In this document: in pieces, positions 20,265 through 30,776 of the stretch
How positions within the stretch are numbered: the first letter of the stretch is position 1
Layout: each line of letters begins with the position of its first letter
From: Burkholderiales bacterium
Lineage (GTDB): Bacteria > Pseudomonadota > Gammaproteobacteria > Burkholderiales > Casimicrobiaceae
Direction: 5' to 3'
Assembly: GCA_031270015.1 (NCBI GenBank)
Contig: JAISYH010000027.1
Span: forward strand, 1-59,291
Length of the DNA stretch: 59,291 bases
The notes under the pieces: model-generated
The model's input: only the letters and a program-made list of their open reading frames with translations
Databases searched by the model: none
What the model was told of the DNA's origin: nothing
Made by a program: the position numbers and the translations under genes

Positions 20265-21200
20265 TTAACTGTCAGAAACAGAGGAAGAGTCCAGATCAAT
20301 TTCTTTACTCAGGCGGTCAGGCAGTTCCGGCCATTGCAGCTTTTGACGCAACATCGAAAAATAATCGTAACGTTCAGGATGCAGCAGATACATATGGTAA
20401 GGCGAACGTTTTAATACGACTTTTTCGCCTTCTTGGAGCGCGACGCGCATATGCGAATCACCGTGCAGCGAAACGTCATGCCCTCTTTCGACAGTGATTT
20501 GCACATCGATCGTGTTGGGCAACACGATAGGGCGGTGCGTCAATCCGTAAGGCGCGACGGGCACAATGGCGAATGCTGGCAAGCCGGGCGCGATGATCGG
20601 TCCGCCTGCGGACAGCGCGTAAGCCGTACTGCCGGTCGGCGTGGTGACGATGATAGCGTCGGCGCGTAGCGAATAAGCGTATGCGTCGTTGATACTGATG
20701 GAAAAATCGGCGATCTGACCACAAGAGTTGCGCCCGATCACGATTTCGTTGACCGCGTGAATTTCGGTAAGCATGGCTTCTGTATCACGCGAAACCGTCG
20801 CCGAAATCATCACTCGTTTTTCTTCCAAGAAACGCCCATCGACGATATCGCTAACCATCACCTCCATGAACGTTTGCGGGATATCGGTCAAAAAACCGAA
20901 CCGCCCGCGATTGATACCGACAATCGGAACACGAAACGGCGCCAAACGGCGCGCAAAGGACAGCATGGTACCATCGCCGCCGATCACGATGACTAGATCG
21001 TGGTTTACCCCCAGCGTTTCAGCGGAATGGACGGTGTAACCGGAAATTTGGGTCATTTCGGCGGTTTCGTACTCCAGCGAAACTTGGAAGCCGCGATCAG
21101 ACAGCAACGAAGCCAGCGTCGAAATAGGACCAAACAGGTCGGGCGTATGGCGACGTCCGGCAATGGCAATACGAGAAAAAGGCAATTCTTTTCTAATCAT
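20265..21200 (-). CDS. nadK: NAD kinase
   Basis: Phosphorylates NAD+ to NADP+. The catalytic GGDGT motif is in VIVIGGDGTMLSFAR, followed by GINRGRFGFLTDI and the substrate-binding HAVNEIVIGR. TPTGSTAYALSAGGPI is the conserved C-terminal loop. 311 residues. It is divergent from hrcA and upstream of recN; recN-nadK facing hrcA-hemH is a characteristic betaproteobacterial arrangement. Confidence 0.96.
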   Translation of the reverse strand: MIRKELPFSRIAIAGRRHTPDLFGPISTLASLLSDRGFQVSLEYETAEMTQISGYTVHSAETLGVNHDLVIVIGGDGTMLSFARRLAPFRVPIVGINRGRFGFLTDIPQTFMEVMVSDIVDGRFLEEKRVMISATVSRDTEAMLTEIHAVNEIVIGRNSCGQIADFSISINDAYAYSLRADAIIVTTPTGSTAYALSAGGPIIAPGLPAFAIVPVAPYGLTHRPIVLPNTIDVQITVERGHDVSLHGDSHMRVALQEGEKVVLKRSPYHMYLLHPERYDYFSMLRQKLQWPELPDRLSKEIDLDSSSVSDS

Positions 21201-21283
21201 TTTATCATTATTTCACAGCTTGAGAAAAATGGGTAGTGTGAAAACGATGCGCCAAACATGGCGGACGCGGTACAATTCCTTTT

Positions 21284-22312
21284 ATGCTTGAACCTCGCGC
21301 AACGCATCTGCTGAAAACGCTCATCGACCTTTACATCGCGGACGGACATCCGGTGGGGTCGCGCGCATTGTCTCGTCATTCGGGACTCGATCTGTCGCCG
21401 GCGACGGTACGCAATGTCATGGCGGATTTGGAGGAAATGGGTTTTATCACCAGCCCCCATACCTCGGCGGGGCGAATGCCGACAGTGCGTGGTTATCGCT
21501 TTTTCGTGGACAGTTTGATGGTGGTCAAGCCGATCGCGCGGCAAGAAATTGAACGGTTGGAGATCGAATTGAACAGCGATGCGCGTCCGCAACAGATGGT
21601 CGCCAATGCTGCGTCGCTGCTGTCGCAGCTCTCGCATTTTGCTGGTGTCGTGCTGACGCCGAAACGCCGGGAAGCGGCTTTTCGGCATTTGGAGTTTTTG
21701 CGGTTGTCGGAACGGCGTATTCTGCTTATCATCGTTTCACCGGAAGGCGATGTGCAAAACCGTATTTTGCAACCGCATCAGGATTATTCGCAGGACGAAC
21801 TCACAGAAACCTCCAATTTCTTCAATGCCAATTTCTCAGGACTACCGATGTCGGCGATCCGTTTGCGTTTGGCGGAAGAATTAAAAATGCTGCGACAAGA
21901 TATTGCGACCTTGATGAGTTCCGCAATCGACCTGAGCGAAGAAGTGATGGGTGAAACGGAGGCGGTGATCGTCGGCGAGAAAAATCTGTTGACCCATCAA
22001 GATTTGCTCGAACACATGGAAAAATTACGTTATCTGTTTGAGGTGTTCGAAAAAAAGACATCGCTCGTACATTTGCTGGATGCTTCGCAGAGTGCCAAAG
22101 GGGTACAAATTTATATCGGCGCCGAAGCGGGTGTGATGCCGCTAGACGAATGCAGTATAATTACCGCGCCTTACACAGTGGATGGTGAGGTGATGGGCAC
22201 GATGGGGGTGATCGGACCAACACGGATGGCGTATGAGCGCGTGATTCCAATAGTCGATGTTACCGCGCAACTGCTTTCCAATGCGCTTAGCCAAAAGAAA
22301 AGCGACGCATGA
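21284..22312 (+). CDS. hrcA: Heat-inducible transcription repressor HrcA
   Basis: Represses groESL and dnaK operons by binding CIRCE elements and loses activity on heat shock. The N-terminal winged helix (about 1-75) contains LSPATVRNVMADLEEMGFI and SPHTSAGRMPTVRGYRFFVD. A GAF-like dimerisation domain follows, ending with the typical GPTRMAYERVIPIVD near the C-terminus. 342 residues. I found no CIRCE inverted repeat in this promoter region, so autoregulation is not supported here, and no chaperone gene is in the window. Confidence 0.96.
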   Translation: MLEPRATHLLKTLIDLYIADGHPVGSRALSRHSGLDLSPATVRNVMADLEEMGFITSPHTSAGRMPTVRGYRFFVDSLMVVKPIARQEIERLEIELNSDARPQQMVANAASLLSQLSHFAGVVLTPKRREAAFRHLEFLRLSERRILLIIVSPEGDVQNRILQPHQDYSQDELTETSNFFNANFSGLPMSAIRLRLAEELKMLRQDIATLMSSAIDLSEEVMGETEAVIVGEKNLLTHQDLLEHMEKLRYLFEVFEKKTSLVHLLDASQSAKGVQIYIGAEAGVMPLDECSIITAPYTVDGEVMGTMGVIGPTRMAYERVIPIVDVTAQLLSNALSQKKSDA

Positions 22313-22345
22313 CCGTAAACGACAATTGATCTTTCGTGTCGACTT

Positions 22346-23422
22346 ATGCCTTATTATCTTGCCGAGTCCACTTCTTCCAAAAAGTCTCCGAAAGTCGGAG
22401 TCTTATTGACTAATCTTGGCACACCCGACGCGCCGACGGTCGGCGCGCTACGCGCATATCTCGCCGAGTTTTTAAGTGACCGGCGCGTGATCGAAACGCC
22501 GCGTCTGCTTTGGTTGCCAATATTACACGGCGTCGTTTTGAGGATGAGACCGGCAAAGTCGGCGGAAAAATACCGGCAAATTTGGTCAAAAGACGGATCG
22601 CCGCTGATGGTTTATTCGATCAAACAGCGCGATCTGGTGCGCGGTTATCTCGGCGAAGCGTTGAAAAAAGAAGGACTCAAACCGGACAGCGTCGCAGTGG
22701 AAATCGGGATGCGTTATGGTAATCCGTCGATAGCCAAAGGGCTCGACACGTTGCGCGTGGCGGGCGCGACATCCATTATCGTATTACCGCTTTATCCTCA
22801 GTATTCCGCGAGCACGACCGGCAGCACTTTCGATGCGGTGGTACAGCACATGACGCGCATACGCAATGTGCCGGAGATTACGATACTCAATGGCTTTCAC
22901 AATCATTTTTCGTACCTCGACGCGTTGCGGAAACGCCTATTGCACTTCTGGAAAGGCGAGGGGCGTCCTGACCATTTGCTGTTTTCGTTTCATGGCGCGC
23001 CCGAACAAACGCGGCGGGACGGCGATCCTTATCACGATCAATGTCAGGAAACCGCACGTTTGCTGATGGAGATGTTGCCGTTCAAAGACGTGGCATGGTC
23101 GGTCGCGTTTCAATCACGTTTCGGAAAAGCGCGTTGGATACAACCTTATACTACTGAAGTTTTGACCAAGCTCGCGCAAAAAGGCGTAAAACGTGTCGAT
23201 GTGATTTGTCCGAGCTTTGTTTCCGATTGTTTGGAGACGTTGGAAGAAATCGGTATCGGAGAACGCAAAATTTTTCTGAAAGCCGGTGGCAAAGAATTCA
23301 ATCTCGTTCCATGTCTCAACGATACACATCCTTGGATTGTGGCGTTGATCGAGATTTTATTGCCGTATATCAAGAATACCGATATTGCGCGAGCCAAGGA
23401 AAAAGTATCATTCAGCGCGTAA
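22346..23422 (+). CDS. hemH: Ferrochelatase
   Basis: Inserts Fe2+ into protoporphyrin IX, the last step of haem synthesis. Visible signatures are GVLLTNLGTPDAPT, the catalytic-histidine segment LLFSFHGAPEQTRRDGDPY, and the C-terminal VDVICPSFVSDCLETLEEI with its conserved glutamates. 358 residues, typical of the betaproteobacterial enzyme. It follows hrcA by 33 bases and is probably co-transcribed. Confidence 0.96.
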   Translation: MPYYLAESTSSKKSPKVGVLLTNLGTPDAPTVGALRAYLAEFLSDRRVIETPRLLWLPILHGVVLRMRPAKSAEKYRQIWSKDGSPLMVYSIKQRDLVRGYLGEALKKEGLKPDSVAVEIGMRYGNPSIAKGLDTLRVAGATSIIVLPLYPQYSASTTGSTFDAVVQHMTRIRNVPEITILNGFHNHFSYLDALRKRLLHFWKGEGRPDHLLFSFHGAPEQTRRDGDPYHDQCQETARLLMEMLPFKDVAWSVAFQSRFGKARWIQPYTTEVLTKLAQKGVKRVDVICPSFVSDCLETLEEIGIGERKIFLKAGGKEFNLVPCLNDTHPWIVALIEILLPYIKNTDIARAKEKVSFSA

Positions 23423-23483
23423 TTAAATATTGATAAACCATGTATCGAACCGCGATCATTCGAGAACTATAGGAGAACCATTT

Positions 23484-23819
23484 GTGAACACACCCTCGAA
23501 CTTTTCAAAGATAAAAAAAAGAATCTTATATAGCGCGCTTCTCGTGATCTGTATATGGAGCGTTTTCTGGTGTGGCGCGTTTTTCGCTTATCAAGAAAAC
23601 TTCAAATGCGAAATAGCGGAATACAAAGGAGAAATAAAGACATTTGAGAAACTCCTTTCAGAAAAAGCGGAGTTGAGTCATTACCTCGATCTCAAAAAAA
23701 ACACATTGGAAACTCTGGAAAAGTCTGAGCAAAAAAGCTCGTTCGTATGGTATTTCGCGTCTCCGATTGTCGCGCCGGTAATATTGCATAACCTCAATAG
23801 AGCGTGTTCTTCGCAATAG
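23484..23819 (+). CDS. Small single-span membrane protein, unknown
   Basis: A 111-residue protein starting at GTG 23484, chosen because AGGAG lies 8 bases upstream. The N-terminus is basic (SKIKKRILYS), followed by one strong membrane segment (about 15-36, ALLVICIWSVFWCGAFFAY). A charged coiled-coil-like region (about 45-85, KGEIKTFEKLLSEKAELSHY) and a short hydrophobic patch near the end (YFASPIVAPVILHN) follow. I do not recognise a family. It lies 61 bases after hemH on the same strand but has its own ribosome site, and it is more AT-rich than its neighbours. Confidence 0.6.
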   Translation: MNTPSNFSKIKKRILYSALLVICIWSVFWCGAFFAYQENFKCEIAEYKGEIKTFEKLLSEKAELSHYLDLKKNTLETLEKSEQKSSFVWYFASPIVAPVILHNLNRACSSQ

Positions 23820-23973
23820 AAATAGGTTAGTTCAGTAAAAATATTCTCAAAGCGATAAAAATCGATCACCTTCTTTAGCGTATGGTTATTTTGTATATTT
23901 CAGACGAAAAATCTGAAGTATTTCACAGTTTTAAAATAAACAAGTACAATTTCTTTTTAAGCAGGAACACGAC

Positions 23974-24666
23974 GTGATCAAAGACGATTCTTTATTGGAC
24001 GCTATTGAAATAGAAACGCGCGCTGAACCGGACGCCTCTATCATCTGGATGCATGGATTAGGCGACGACGGGAACGGTTGGTCGATGGTGGTCGATGCCT
24101 TGGGTTTGCCGGTAAACGCCCGTATCCGTTTTATTTTTCCGCATGCGCCGATGATGCCGATAACGATCAACAACGGGTTTGTAATGCGCGCGTGGTACGA
24201 CATCGCCGAAAAAGATAAAAATGGCGACGGAGATATCACGGGCGTTTGCGCTTCGCAAAAGCGTATCGAAGCTCTGATCACGCGGGAAATCGAGCGTGGT
24301 ATCAAAACAACGCGAATGGTTTTAGCAGGTTTTTCACAGGGTGGCGTGATTGCGTTGCATACGGGCTTGCGTTATCCGCAATCATTCGCCGGAATCGTTG
24401 CGTTATCGACTTATTTGATGGATGCTGAAAATCTTCCACGACGAGCGAGCGCGGCGAATCGCGCGACCCCAGTTTTTATGGCGCATGGCAATAGCGATAC
24501 AGTCGTATTGCCGAAATGGGCGATGGCTTCGCGGGATTTTTTGAAAACGAACGGCTATCAAGTCGAGTGGCGTGATTATCCGATGGGGCATTCCGCGACG
24601 GACGAAGAATTATGTGACGTCGGCGTGTTTTTGAATCGCGTTCTTCCATTGTGTGGAGATTCATGA
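23974..24666 (+). CDS. Alpha/beta-hydrolase, carboxylesterase/phospholipase family
   Basis: Cytoplasmic serine esterase of the acyl-protein-thioesterase-like family. The oxyanion region is IIWMHGLGDDGNGW, the nucleophile elbow GFSQGGVIALH, the acid aspartate is in MAHGNSDTVV and the catalytic His in YPMGHSATDEE. 230 residues, the family length. The physiological substrate is not known. The downstream MFS gene overlaps its stop codon, so transport and hydrolysis may act on the same compound class. Confidence 0.92.
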   Translation: MIKDDSLLDAIEIETRAEPDASIIWMHGLGDDGNGWSMVVDALGLPVNARIRFIFPHAPMMPITINNGFVMRAWYDIAEKDKNGDGDITGVCASQKRIEALITREIERGIKTTRMVLAGFSQGGVIALHTGLRYPQSFAGIVALSTYLMDAENLPRRASAANRATPVFMAHGNSDTVVLPKWAMASRDFLKTNGYQVEWRDYPMGHSATDEELCDVGVFLNRVLPLCGDS

Positions 24667-25859
24667 TGTCTGCCGCGCAAATTTTGCGTTCCAAGAGTTT
24701 TCGCGTGGCGGGCACAATTGGTCTGGCGCATAGCGTTTCCCATTTCATTCAACTGGCGCTCCCGCCGCTTTTCCCGCTGTTGAAAAGCGAGTTTGACGTA
24801 TCGTGGACGGAACTCGGTTTGATCATGACGATATTTTTCGTGGTTAGCGGGATCACGCAATTTTTTTCGGGATTTTTGGTAGATCGCTTCGGCGCGCGAC
24901 CGGTGCTGTTCAGCGGTGTTTTTCTGATGGCGATAGGAATATTGGTTTGCTCCGTCGCGCCGAGTATCGGTGTATTTTATCTGTTGGCGATTGTGATCGG
25001 ATTGGGCAACGGTACTTTTCATCCTTGCGATTTTGCGATCATGAACGCCAACGTTCCTGAGCGACATCTAAGTTACGCATACGCGATACACGGATTCAGC
25101 GGCAACATCGGCTGGGCGTTATCGCCGGTCGTCAGTTATGCGCTTTCCGCACAATTGGGCTGGCGTGGCGCATTATTGGTCATGGGCGTAATCTCAATGT
25201 TAATATTGGTTTTATTGGCTTCTCAGCGCCATGTACTTAATTCGGAAATCGTGTTTAAGAGAAACACAGAAGGAAAAGCGGTGGTAAGCTGGTGGCAATG
25301 GGCGACTGTGATGTGCTTTCTGTTTTTCCTAGTGCAATCATGCGCGATTACCGGCATTTCCTCTTTTGTGCCTTCGGTATTGCACGAAGGATTTGATTTT
25401 TCGCTTGCGTTGGCGGCTACCGCGGTTACTGTGTTTTTGACCGGATCGACCATCGGTTTTTTGGGTGGCGGCGCGATCGCCGCGCGCACGAAAAATCATG
25501 TTTATGTCGCTGCCGCCGGTTTGACCGTTGCGGCATTGATGGCGTTTTTGATTCCGGCAACGACGATATTTCCCGGATTATTGCTTACGACTTTTTTCGT
25601 GATGGGATTTGCTATAGGCAGTATAGGTCCTTCACGCGATTTGATCGTTCGTGGCGTTACGCCGAAGGGCGCCGCCGGGCGTGTTTATGGCTTCGTGTAT
25701 TCAGGTATGGACGTTGGATCGATGACGGGACCTTTCGTCATCGGGCTATTATTGGATCACGGCGCGTCGCGTAATGTATTCATATTTATTGGCGTGGCGT
25801 TGCTGCTTGCACTTTTGACGGTGACCCATGTTTCCCGCCCGCCTCGTTTTTTGAAGTGA
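24663..25859 (+). CDS. MFS transporter, fosmidomycin-resistance-like
   Basis: About 398 residues with a 12-helix major facilitator pattern. The N-half resembles Fsr-type exporters (LAHSVSHFIQLALPPLFPLL, then FVVSGITQFFSGFLVDRFGARP, and GNGTFHPCDFAIMNA). The C-half contains GFAIGSIGPSRDLIVRGVTP. The ATG at 24663 overlaps the esterase stop (ATGA), indicating translational coupling. Likely a proton-coupled efflux protein; the substrate is unknown. It converges on ttcA. Confidence 0.85.
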   Translation: MMSAAQILRSKSFRVAGTIGLAHSVSHFIQLALPPLFPLLKSEFDVSWTELGLIMTIFFVVSGITQFFSGFLVDRFGARPVLFSGVFLMAIGILVCSVAPSIGVFYLLAIVIGLGNGTFHPCDFAIMNANVPERHLSYAYAIHGFSGNIGWALSPVVSYALSAQLGWRGALLVMGVISMLILVLLASQRHVLNSEIVFKRNTEGKAVVSWWQWATVMCFLFFLVQSCAITGISSFVPSVLHEGFDFSLALAATAVTVFLTGSTIGFLGGGAIAARTKNHVYVAAAGLTVAALMAFLIPATTIFPGLLLTTFFVMGFAIGSIGPSRDLIVRGVTPKGAAGRVYGFVYSGMDVGSMTGPFVIGLLLDHGASRNVFIFIGVALLLALLTVTHVSRPPRFLK

Positions 25860-25873
25860 GGTCGCGGCGGTTC

Positions 25874-26746
25874 TCAAAATTCTGTATCATTTTCCTCTGG
25901 ATAAGAAATATCTTCAGGGTGTTCTGATACGTCGGGTTTGCGCGGTTCGAGGTGAACGAAATCAAACCATTGTCTATCCAGCAGATGTGATGGCGCGATA
26001 TGCGTCATCGCGCCGAAGACGGAATCGAGCCGTCCGGGGTATTGCTTTTCCCATTCGCGCAACATGCGCATGATTTGTTGGCGCTGCAAATGCGTTTGTG
26101 AACCACATAGATTGCATGGAATCACCGGGAATCGTCTCAACGCGGCGTAGCGGATCAAAAGCTGTTCACGGACATAAGCCAACGGGCGAATCACGATATT
26201 TTTTCCGTTGTCTGAGCGGAGCTTGGGCGGCATGGTTTTGATGCGCGCCGAGAAAAACAAGTTTAGAAAAAAAGTCGCCAGCAGATCGTCACGATGATGT
26301 CCCAACGCGATTTTAGTTGCGCCGATTTCTTGAGCGACGCGATACAAAACGCCGCGCCGCAAACGGGAACACAGCGAACACATCGTTCTGCCTTCGGGGA
26401 TGAGGCGCTTGACGATGCTGTAAGTATCTTGTTCGATGATTCGATAAGGAATTCCGATAGATTCGAAATATTTTGGCAGAACATCGGCGGGAAAGTCAGG
26501 TTGCTTTTGATCGAGATTGACGGCGATCAGTTCAAAAGGCACGGGCGCGCGCGCTTTTAAAGAAATCAGAATGTCCAATAGCGCGTGACTGTCTTTACCG
26601 CCGGACAAACATACCATGATTTTGTCGTTCTCATCGATCATTGAGAAATCATTGATTGCTTGACCGACCAATCGGCGCAAGCGTTTTTTGAGCTTGTTCT
26701 CTTCATAAACAGCGCGGCGTGTGTCTTGTGTTGACGACGGAGACAT
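25874..26746 (-). CDS. ttcA: tRNA 2-thiocytidine(32) synthetase
   Basis: Thiolates cytidine 32 in certain tRNAs using an Fe-S cluster. The PP-loop is [14 protein letters not shown] near the N-terminus. The two CxxC pairs are [11 protein letters not shown] and [23 protein letters not shown] is conserved. 290 residues. It is divergent from hrpA and stands alone. Confidence 0.95.
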   Translation of the reverse strand: MSPSSTQDTRRAVYEENKLKKRLRRLVGQAINDFSMIDENDKIMVCLSGGKDSHALLDILISLKARAPVPFELIAVNLDQKQPDFPADVLPKYFESIGIPYRIIEQDTYSIVKRLIPEGRTMCSLCSRLRRGVLYRVAQEIGATKIALGHHRDDLLATFFLNLFFSARIKTMPPKLRSDNGKNIVIRPLAYVREQLLIRYAALRRFPVIPCNLCGSQTHLQRQQIMRMLREWEKQYPGRLDSVFGAMTHIAPSHLLDRQWFDFVHLEPRKPDVSEHPEDISYPEENDTEF

Positions 26747-26840
26747 GTTTTTGTTTGTGAAAGTGATTAAGTGATGATTGTAACTTGAAAACAGTGAACA
26801 TCATCAAAGATCGATCGATTCCGGTTTACAATACTTGCGC

Positions 26841-29800
26841 ATGAAATTATCGCCACTGGACACACTCGACGCGCAAATTGCGCGAACATTGACCCGTGAC
26901 CGTTATCGTTTGCTGTCGCGCTTCCGTCGCGCACGCGCGGAAGATGCGCCGGAAGCGGTATGGCAGAAACTGCAACAAGAGGTAATCCATTCCATAGAGA
27001 AAAGGAAGCAACGTGCCGCAGGCAAGCCGGATATTACGTACCCGGACGAATTACCGGTGGCGCAACGCGCCAATGAAATCGAAGCGTTGATTCGCAATCA
27101 TCAAGTCATCATCGTTTCCGGTGAAACCGGTTCGGGGAAAACGACACAATTGCCGAAGATTTGCCTTGCCGCCGGATGTGGTGAAGCGGGCTTGATCGGA
27201 CATACGCAGCCACGCCGTATGGCGGTAAGAGCGGTTTCCGCGCGCGTCGCGCAAGAACTCGATACGCCGCTCGGTGAGAAGGTCGGTTATAAGATTCGTT
27301 TCGTTGACAAAACGAGTGACGACGCATACATCAAACTGATGACGGATGGTATCCTGTTGGCGGAAGCGCAGCACGACCATTGGCTTTCGGCGTACGATAC
27401 GATCATCGTTGATGAGGCGCATGAACGAAGTCTCAATATTGATTTTTTATTGGGTTTTCTCAAACAGCTTGCGCCGAAACGCCCCGAACTTAAAATCATT
27501 ATCACATCGGCGACGCTGGACGCCGAGCGCTTCGCCGCACACTTCGTTGAAAATGGCAAACCCGCGCCGATCATCGAAATTTCAGGACGGATTTATCCGG
27601 TCGAGGTACGTTACCGTCCTTTGAACGGCAATAATGATGTTAGTCAAGACGGCGACGATGAAGAAGATGTTGAAGATGCCATTGCTGATACTGTCGAAGA
27701 TTTATGGCGTGAAGGGGCTGGTGATATTTTGGTTTTTCTGCCTGGTGAGCGGGAAATACGCGAAACGGCGGATATTTTGCGCAAAGCCTTGCGCGCGCGC
27801 CCTTACGCTGCGCAAATGGAAATATTACCTTTGTTCGCTCAATTGTCGGTTGCCGAACAGCAACGTGTTTTCTCACGCAGTAATCAGCGCCGTATTGTGT
27901 TGGCGACCAATGTAGCGGAAACATCACTGACGGTTCCGGGCATTCGCTACGTCATCGATACGGGATTGGCACGAATCAAACGATATAGTTTGCGTAATAA
28001 AACTACACTGTTGCGCATCGAAAAAATTTCACAATCGGCAGCCAAACAACGAGCGGGACGATGCGGACGTACCGCCGCTGGCATATGCGTTCGTTTATAC
28101 GATGAGGATGATTTTGCCCAAAGACCGGTTTATACTGTCCCTGAAATTTTGCGCTCGTCGTTGGCGTCGGTGATTTTACGTTTAGCGGCGTTGAAATTAG
28201 GTAAAATTGAAAATTTTCCGTTTCTTGATCTGCCGTCGTCACGCGCCATTGCCGACGGTTATCAGCTTTTGCGTGAGCTGGGCGCTATGGACGCGACGGG
28301 GAATTTGACAGCGAGCGGATGGGAACTTTCTCGTTTGCCGCTCGATCCGCGCATCGGCAAGATCGTACTCACGGCGAAGGAAAAAACATGTTTGCCGGAA
28401 GGATTGATTATCGCCAGCGCGTTGACCGTTCCCGACGTGCGAGAGCGTCCTTTTGAAAAACAACAGGCGGCGGATCAGGCGCATTCGCGGTTTCATGATG
28501 ATCATTCCGATTTCGTGTCGTTGATCGCGTTATGGCGTTTTTTCGACGATATGCTCAAAGAGAAACTATCGCATCGTAAAAATGTGGAACGCTGCCGTGC
28601 GTCGTTCATTAATTACTTGCGGATGCGCGAATGGCGCGATATCCATTTTCAACTGACCAATGAATTGAAAGAGGCTGGCTGGCAGTGGGAAGATAAATTG
28701 AGCGACAATTTCTCACAAGAAAAATTTCGCGCGTTGCATGAATCATTATTGAGCGGTCTATTGTCTAATATTGGTTTGAAAACGGAGAATGGCGACGAAT
28801 ATCAGGGCGCGAGAGAGGTTCACTTTTGGGTGCATCCGTGCAGCGGTATCAAAAAAGGTAACCGCTGGTTATTGGCGGCGGAATTGACCGAAACTTCGCG
28901 GCTTTTCGCCCGTTGCGCCGCCAAGATCGAACCGGAATGGGTCGAAGCCGTAGCCGGCGATCTGGTCAATCGTGATTATTATGATCCGCATTGGGATGAA
29001 AAACGCGGCGAGGTATCCGGCTTTGAACGTGTACGGCTTTACGGATTGACGTTGGTCGGTAAACGTCGCGTATCGTTCAATCGCGTTGCGCCGAGTGTGG
29101 CGCACGAAGTTTTTGTGCGCGAAGTGTTAGTCCATGGTCGTTTGCGTACACGTGGCAAGTTTCTCGCGCACAATATGAAGCTGATCGAGGAAATCAGCGC
29201 GCTCGAGCATAAAGCGCGCCGTCAGGACGTTTTGGTTGATGCGGATACCATTGCTCGGTTTTATTTTGAGCGCGTTCCGGAAAATATAGCGGCACAGGCG
29301 ACGTTCGAGTATTGGCGCGAAGGAAAGGAACGCGAGCATCCGCAGTACCTTTTTTTGACGCGCGAATATCTGATGCGTCACGCGGCGCATTGGATCACAG
29401 AGGACCTTTTCCCGGAAACGATGAACGTGGACAAGAACGCGCTCAAACTGAATTACCGTTTTGAACCCGGACATCCCTGTGACGGAATTACGTTGACCGT
29501 TCCGCTTCATTTACTGAATAAACTTGAAGAAGCGCGGTTATCGTGGTTGGTGCCTGGTATGGTGCGCGACAAGATCACTTGGTACATCAAAGCGCTTCCC
29601 AAGACAATTCGCAATAGATTGGTGCCGGTTCCATCAGTGGTTACCGCTTTTCTCGAAACGAATCCGGTGAGAGAAAAAACATTGCCTGACGCACTGCGAG
29701 CATGGTATCGCGCAACATATCGAGATACGATAGACGCGCATATTTGGGATGAGCGCAATTTACCCGAACATCTGAAAATGCGTTACGAGGTCGTCGATGC

Positions 29801-30776
29801 GGATGGGCATTGTCTGCGCGATGGACGTGATCTCAATATATTGTGTGCCGAACTCAAAGAAATGATCAAGGTGAGTTTCAGTGATATGCATGAAGACAAA
29901 CTTCATCTCGAAAGACGCAGTTTGACTCGTTGGGATTTTGGGGAATTGCCGGAAAGTATTGCGATTGAACGAGATGGGAAAAAAATGACTGCGTACCCGG
30001 CATTGGTCGACGAGCTGACCAGCGTATCATTATTGCTGTGCGACACACCGGAATCGGCATTGACGGCGACGCGGCAAGGGATTGTGCGTTTGATCAGATT
30101 GATGTTAAAAGATTTATTGGCGCGTTGGGAAAAAAATACGCCGACTTTTCAGCAAAGCGCGTTGTTATTAAGAACGCAAATCCCAACCGATCGATTATTG
30201 GACGATATTATGAATGCTGTTTGTGATCGTGCATTCATCGGAGAGGATGTTTTGCCGCGCAATGAAAAATCATTTAACGAACAGATCAAACGAGCGCGGA
30301 CGCGTTTCCCCGCTGTTGCCGAAGGGGCGTTTCGTTTACTGAGCGAAATCGCCGCGGAACATCAGCAACTGATCACGCGCATTAACGCGGCTTCTCCGAC
30401 ATTACGGCAGTTAGTCGACGAAGTTCGCGCCCAGCGCGACGCATTGTTGTATACAGGATTTTTCTCTCAAACACCGTGGACGCAACTGGCGCATTTTCCG
30501 CGTTATATCAAGGCGATGGACAGACGGCTGGCAAAGTATCCCGACCGGGCGGTACGCGATCAGAAGCACGGAGAACAGATAGCGATACTTTGGCGGCGTT
30601 ATCAAGATCGGGCAAAGCATAATAAGAAAATCGGTATTCACGAACCCGCGTTGGAGGATTACCGCTGGATGATCGAAGAAATGCGCGTGTCGCTTTTCGC
30701 GCAAGAGTTAAAAACGCCGCAACCCGTTTCGTTCAAGAGAATCGAAAAAATCTGGGAAAGTATTGTTTCTCATTAA
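26841..30776 (+). CDS. hrpA: ATP-dependent RNA helicase HrpA
   Basis: DEAH-box helicase of 1311 residues involved in mRNA processing and ribosome rescue. Motif I is VSGETGSGKTTQLPK, motif II IIVDEAHERSLN, motif III TSATLDAERF, motif V VLATNVAETSLTVPG and motif VI SAAKQRAGRCGRTAAG. The large C-terminal region (OB fold and the HrpA-specific DUF3418 domain) is complete. The ATG at 26841 is preferred over a TTG two codons earlier. Its TAA shares TTAA with the stop of the convergent gene downstream. Confidence 0.96.
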   Translation: MKLSPLDTLDAQIARTLTRDRYRLLSRFRRARAEDAPEAVWQKLQQEVIHSIEKRKQRAAGKPDITYPDELPVAQRANEIEALIRNHQVIIVSGETGSGKTTQLPKICLAAGCGEAGLIGHTQPRRMAVRAVSARVAQELDTPLGEKVGYKIRFVDKTSDDAYIKLMTDGILLAEAQHDHWLSAYDTIIVDEAHERSLNIDFLLGFLKQLAPKRPELKIIITSATLDAERFAAHFVENGKPAPIIEISGRIYPVEVRYRPLNGNNDVSQDGDDEEDVEDAIADTVEDLWREGAGDILVFLPGEREIRETADILRKALRARPYAAQMEILPLFAQLSVAEQQRVFSRSNQRRIVLATNVAETSLTVPGIRYVIDTGLARIKRYSLRNKTTLLRIEKISQSAAKQRAGRCGRTAAGICVRLYDEDDFAQRPVYTVPEILRSSLASVILRLAALKLGKIENFPFLDLPSSRAIADGYQLLRELGAMDATGNLTASGWELSRLPLDPRIGKIVLTAKEKTCLPEGLIIASALTVPDVRERPFEKQQAADQAHSRFHDDHSDFVSLIALWRFFDDMLKEKLSHRKNVERCRASFINYLRMREWRDIHFQLTNELKEAGWQWEDKLSDNFSQEKFRALHESLLSGLLSNIGLKTENGDEYQGAREVHFWVHPCSGIKKGNRWLLAAELTETSRLFARCAAKIEPEWVEAVAGDLVNRDYYDPHWDEKRGEVSGFERVRLYGLTLVGKRRVSFNRVAPSVAHEVFVREVLVHGRLRTRGKFLAHNMKLIEEISALEHKARRQDVLVDADTIARFYFERVPENIAAQATFEYWREGKEREHPQYLFLTREYLMRHAAHWITEDLFPETMNVDKNALKLNYRFEPGHPCDGITLTVPLHLLNKLEEARLSWLVPGMVRDKITWYIKALPKTIRNRLVPVPSVVTAFLETNPVREKTLPDALRAWYRATYRDTIDAHIWDERNLPEHLKMRYEVVDADGHCLRDGRDLNILCAELKEMIKVSFSDMHEDKLHLERRSLTRWDFGELPESIAIERDGKKMTAYPALVDELTSVSLLLCDTPESALTATRQGIVRLIRLMLKDLLARWEKNTPTFQQSALLLRTQIPTDRLLDDIMNAVCDRAFIGEDVLPRNEKSFNEQIKRARTRFPAVAEGAFRLLSEIAAEHQQLITRINAASPTLRQLVDEVRAQRDALLYTGFFSQTPWTQLAHFPRYIKAMDRRLAKYPDRAVRDQKHGEQIAILWRRYQDRAKHNKKIGIHEPALEDYRWMIEEMRVSLFAQELKTPQPVSFKRIEKIWESIVSH

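Noticed and set aside
21201-21283. CIRCE operator upstream of hrcA
   Set aside because: No TTAGCACTC-N9-GAGTGCTAA repeat or close match is present.
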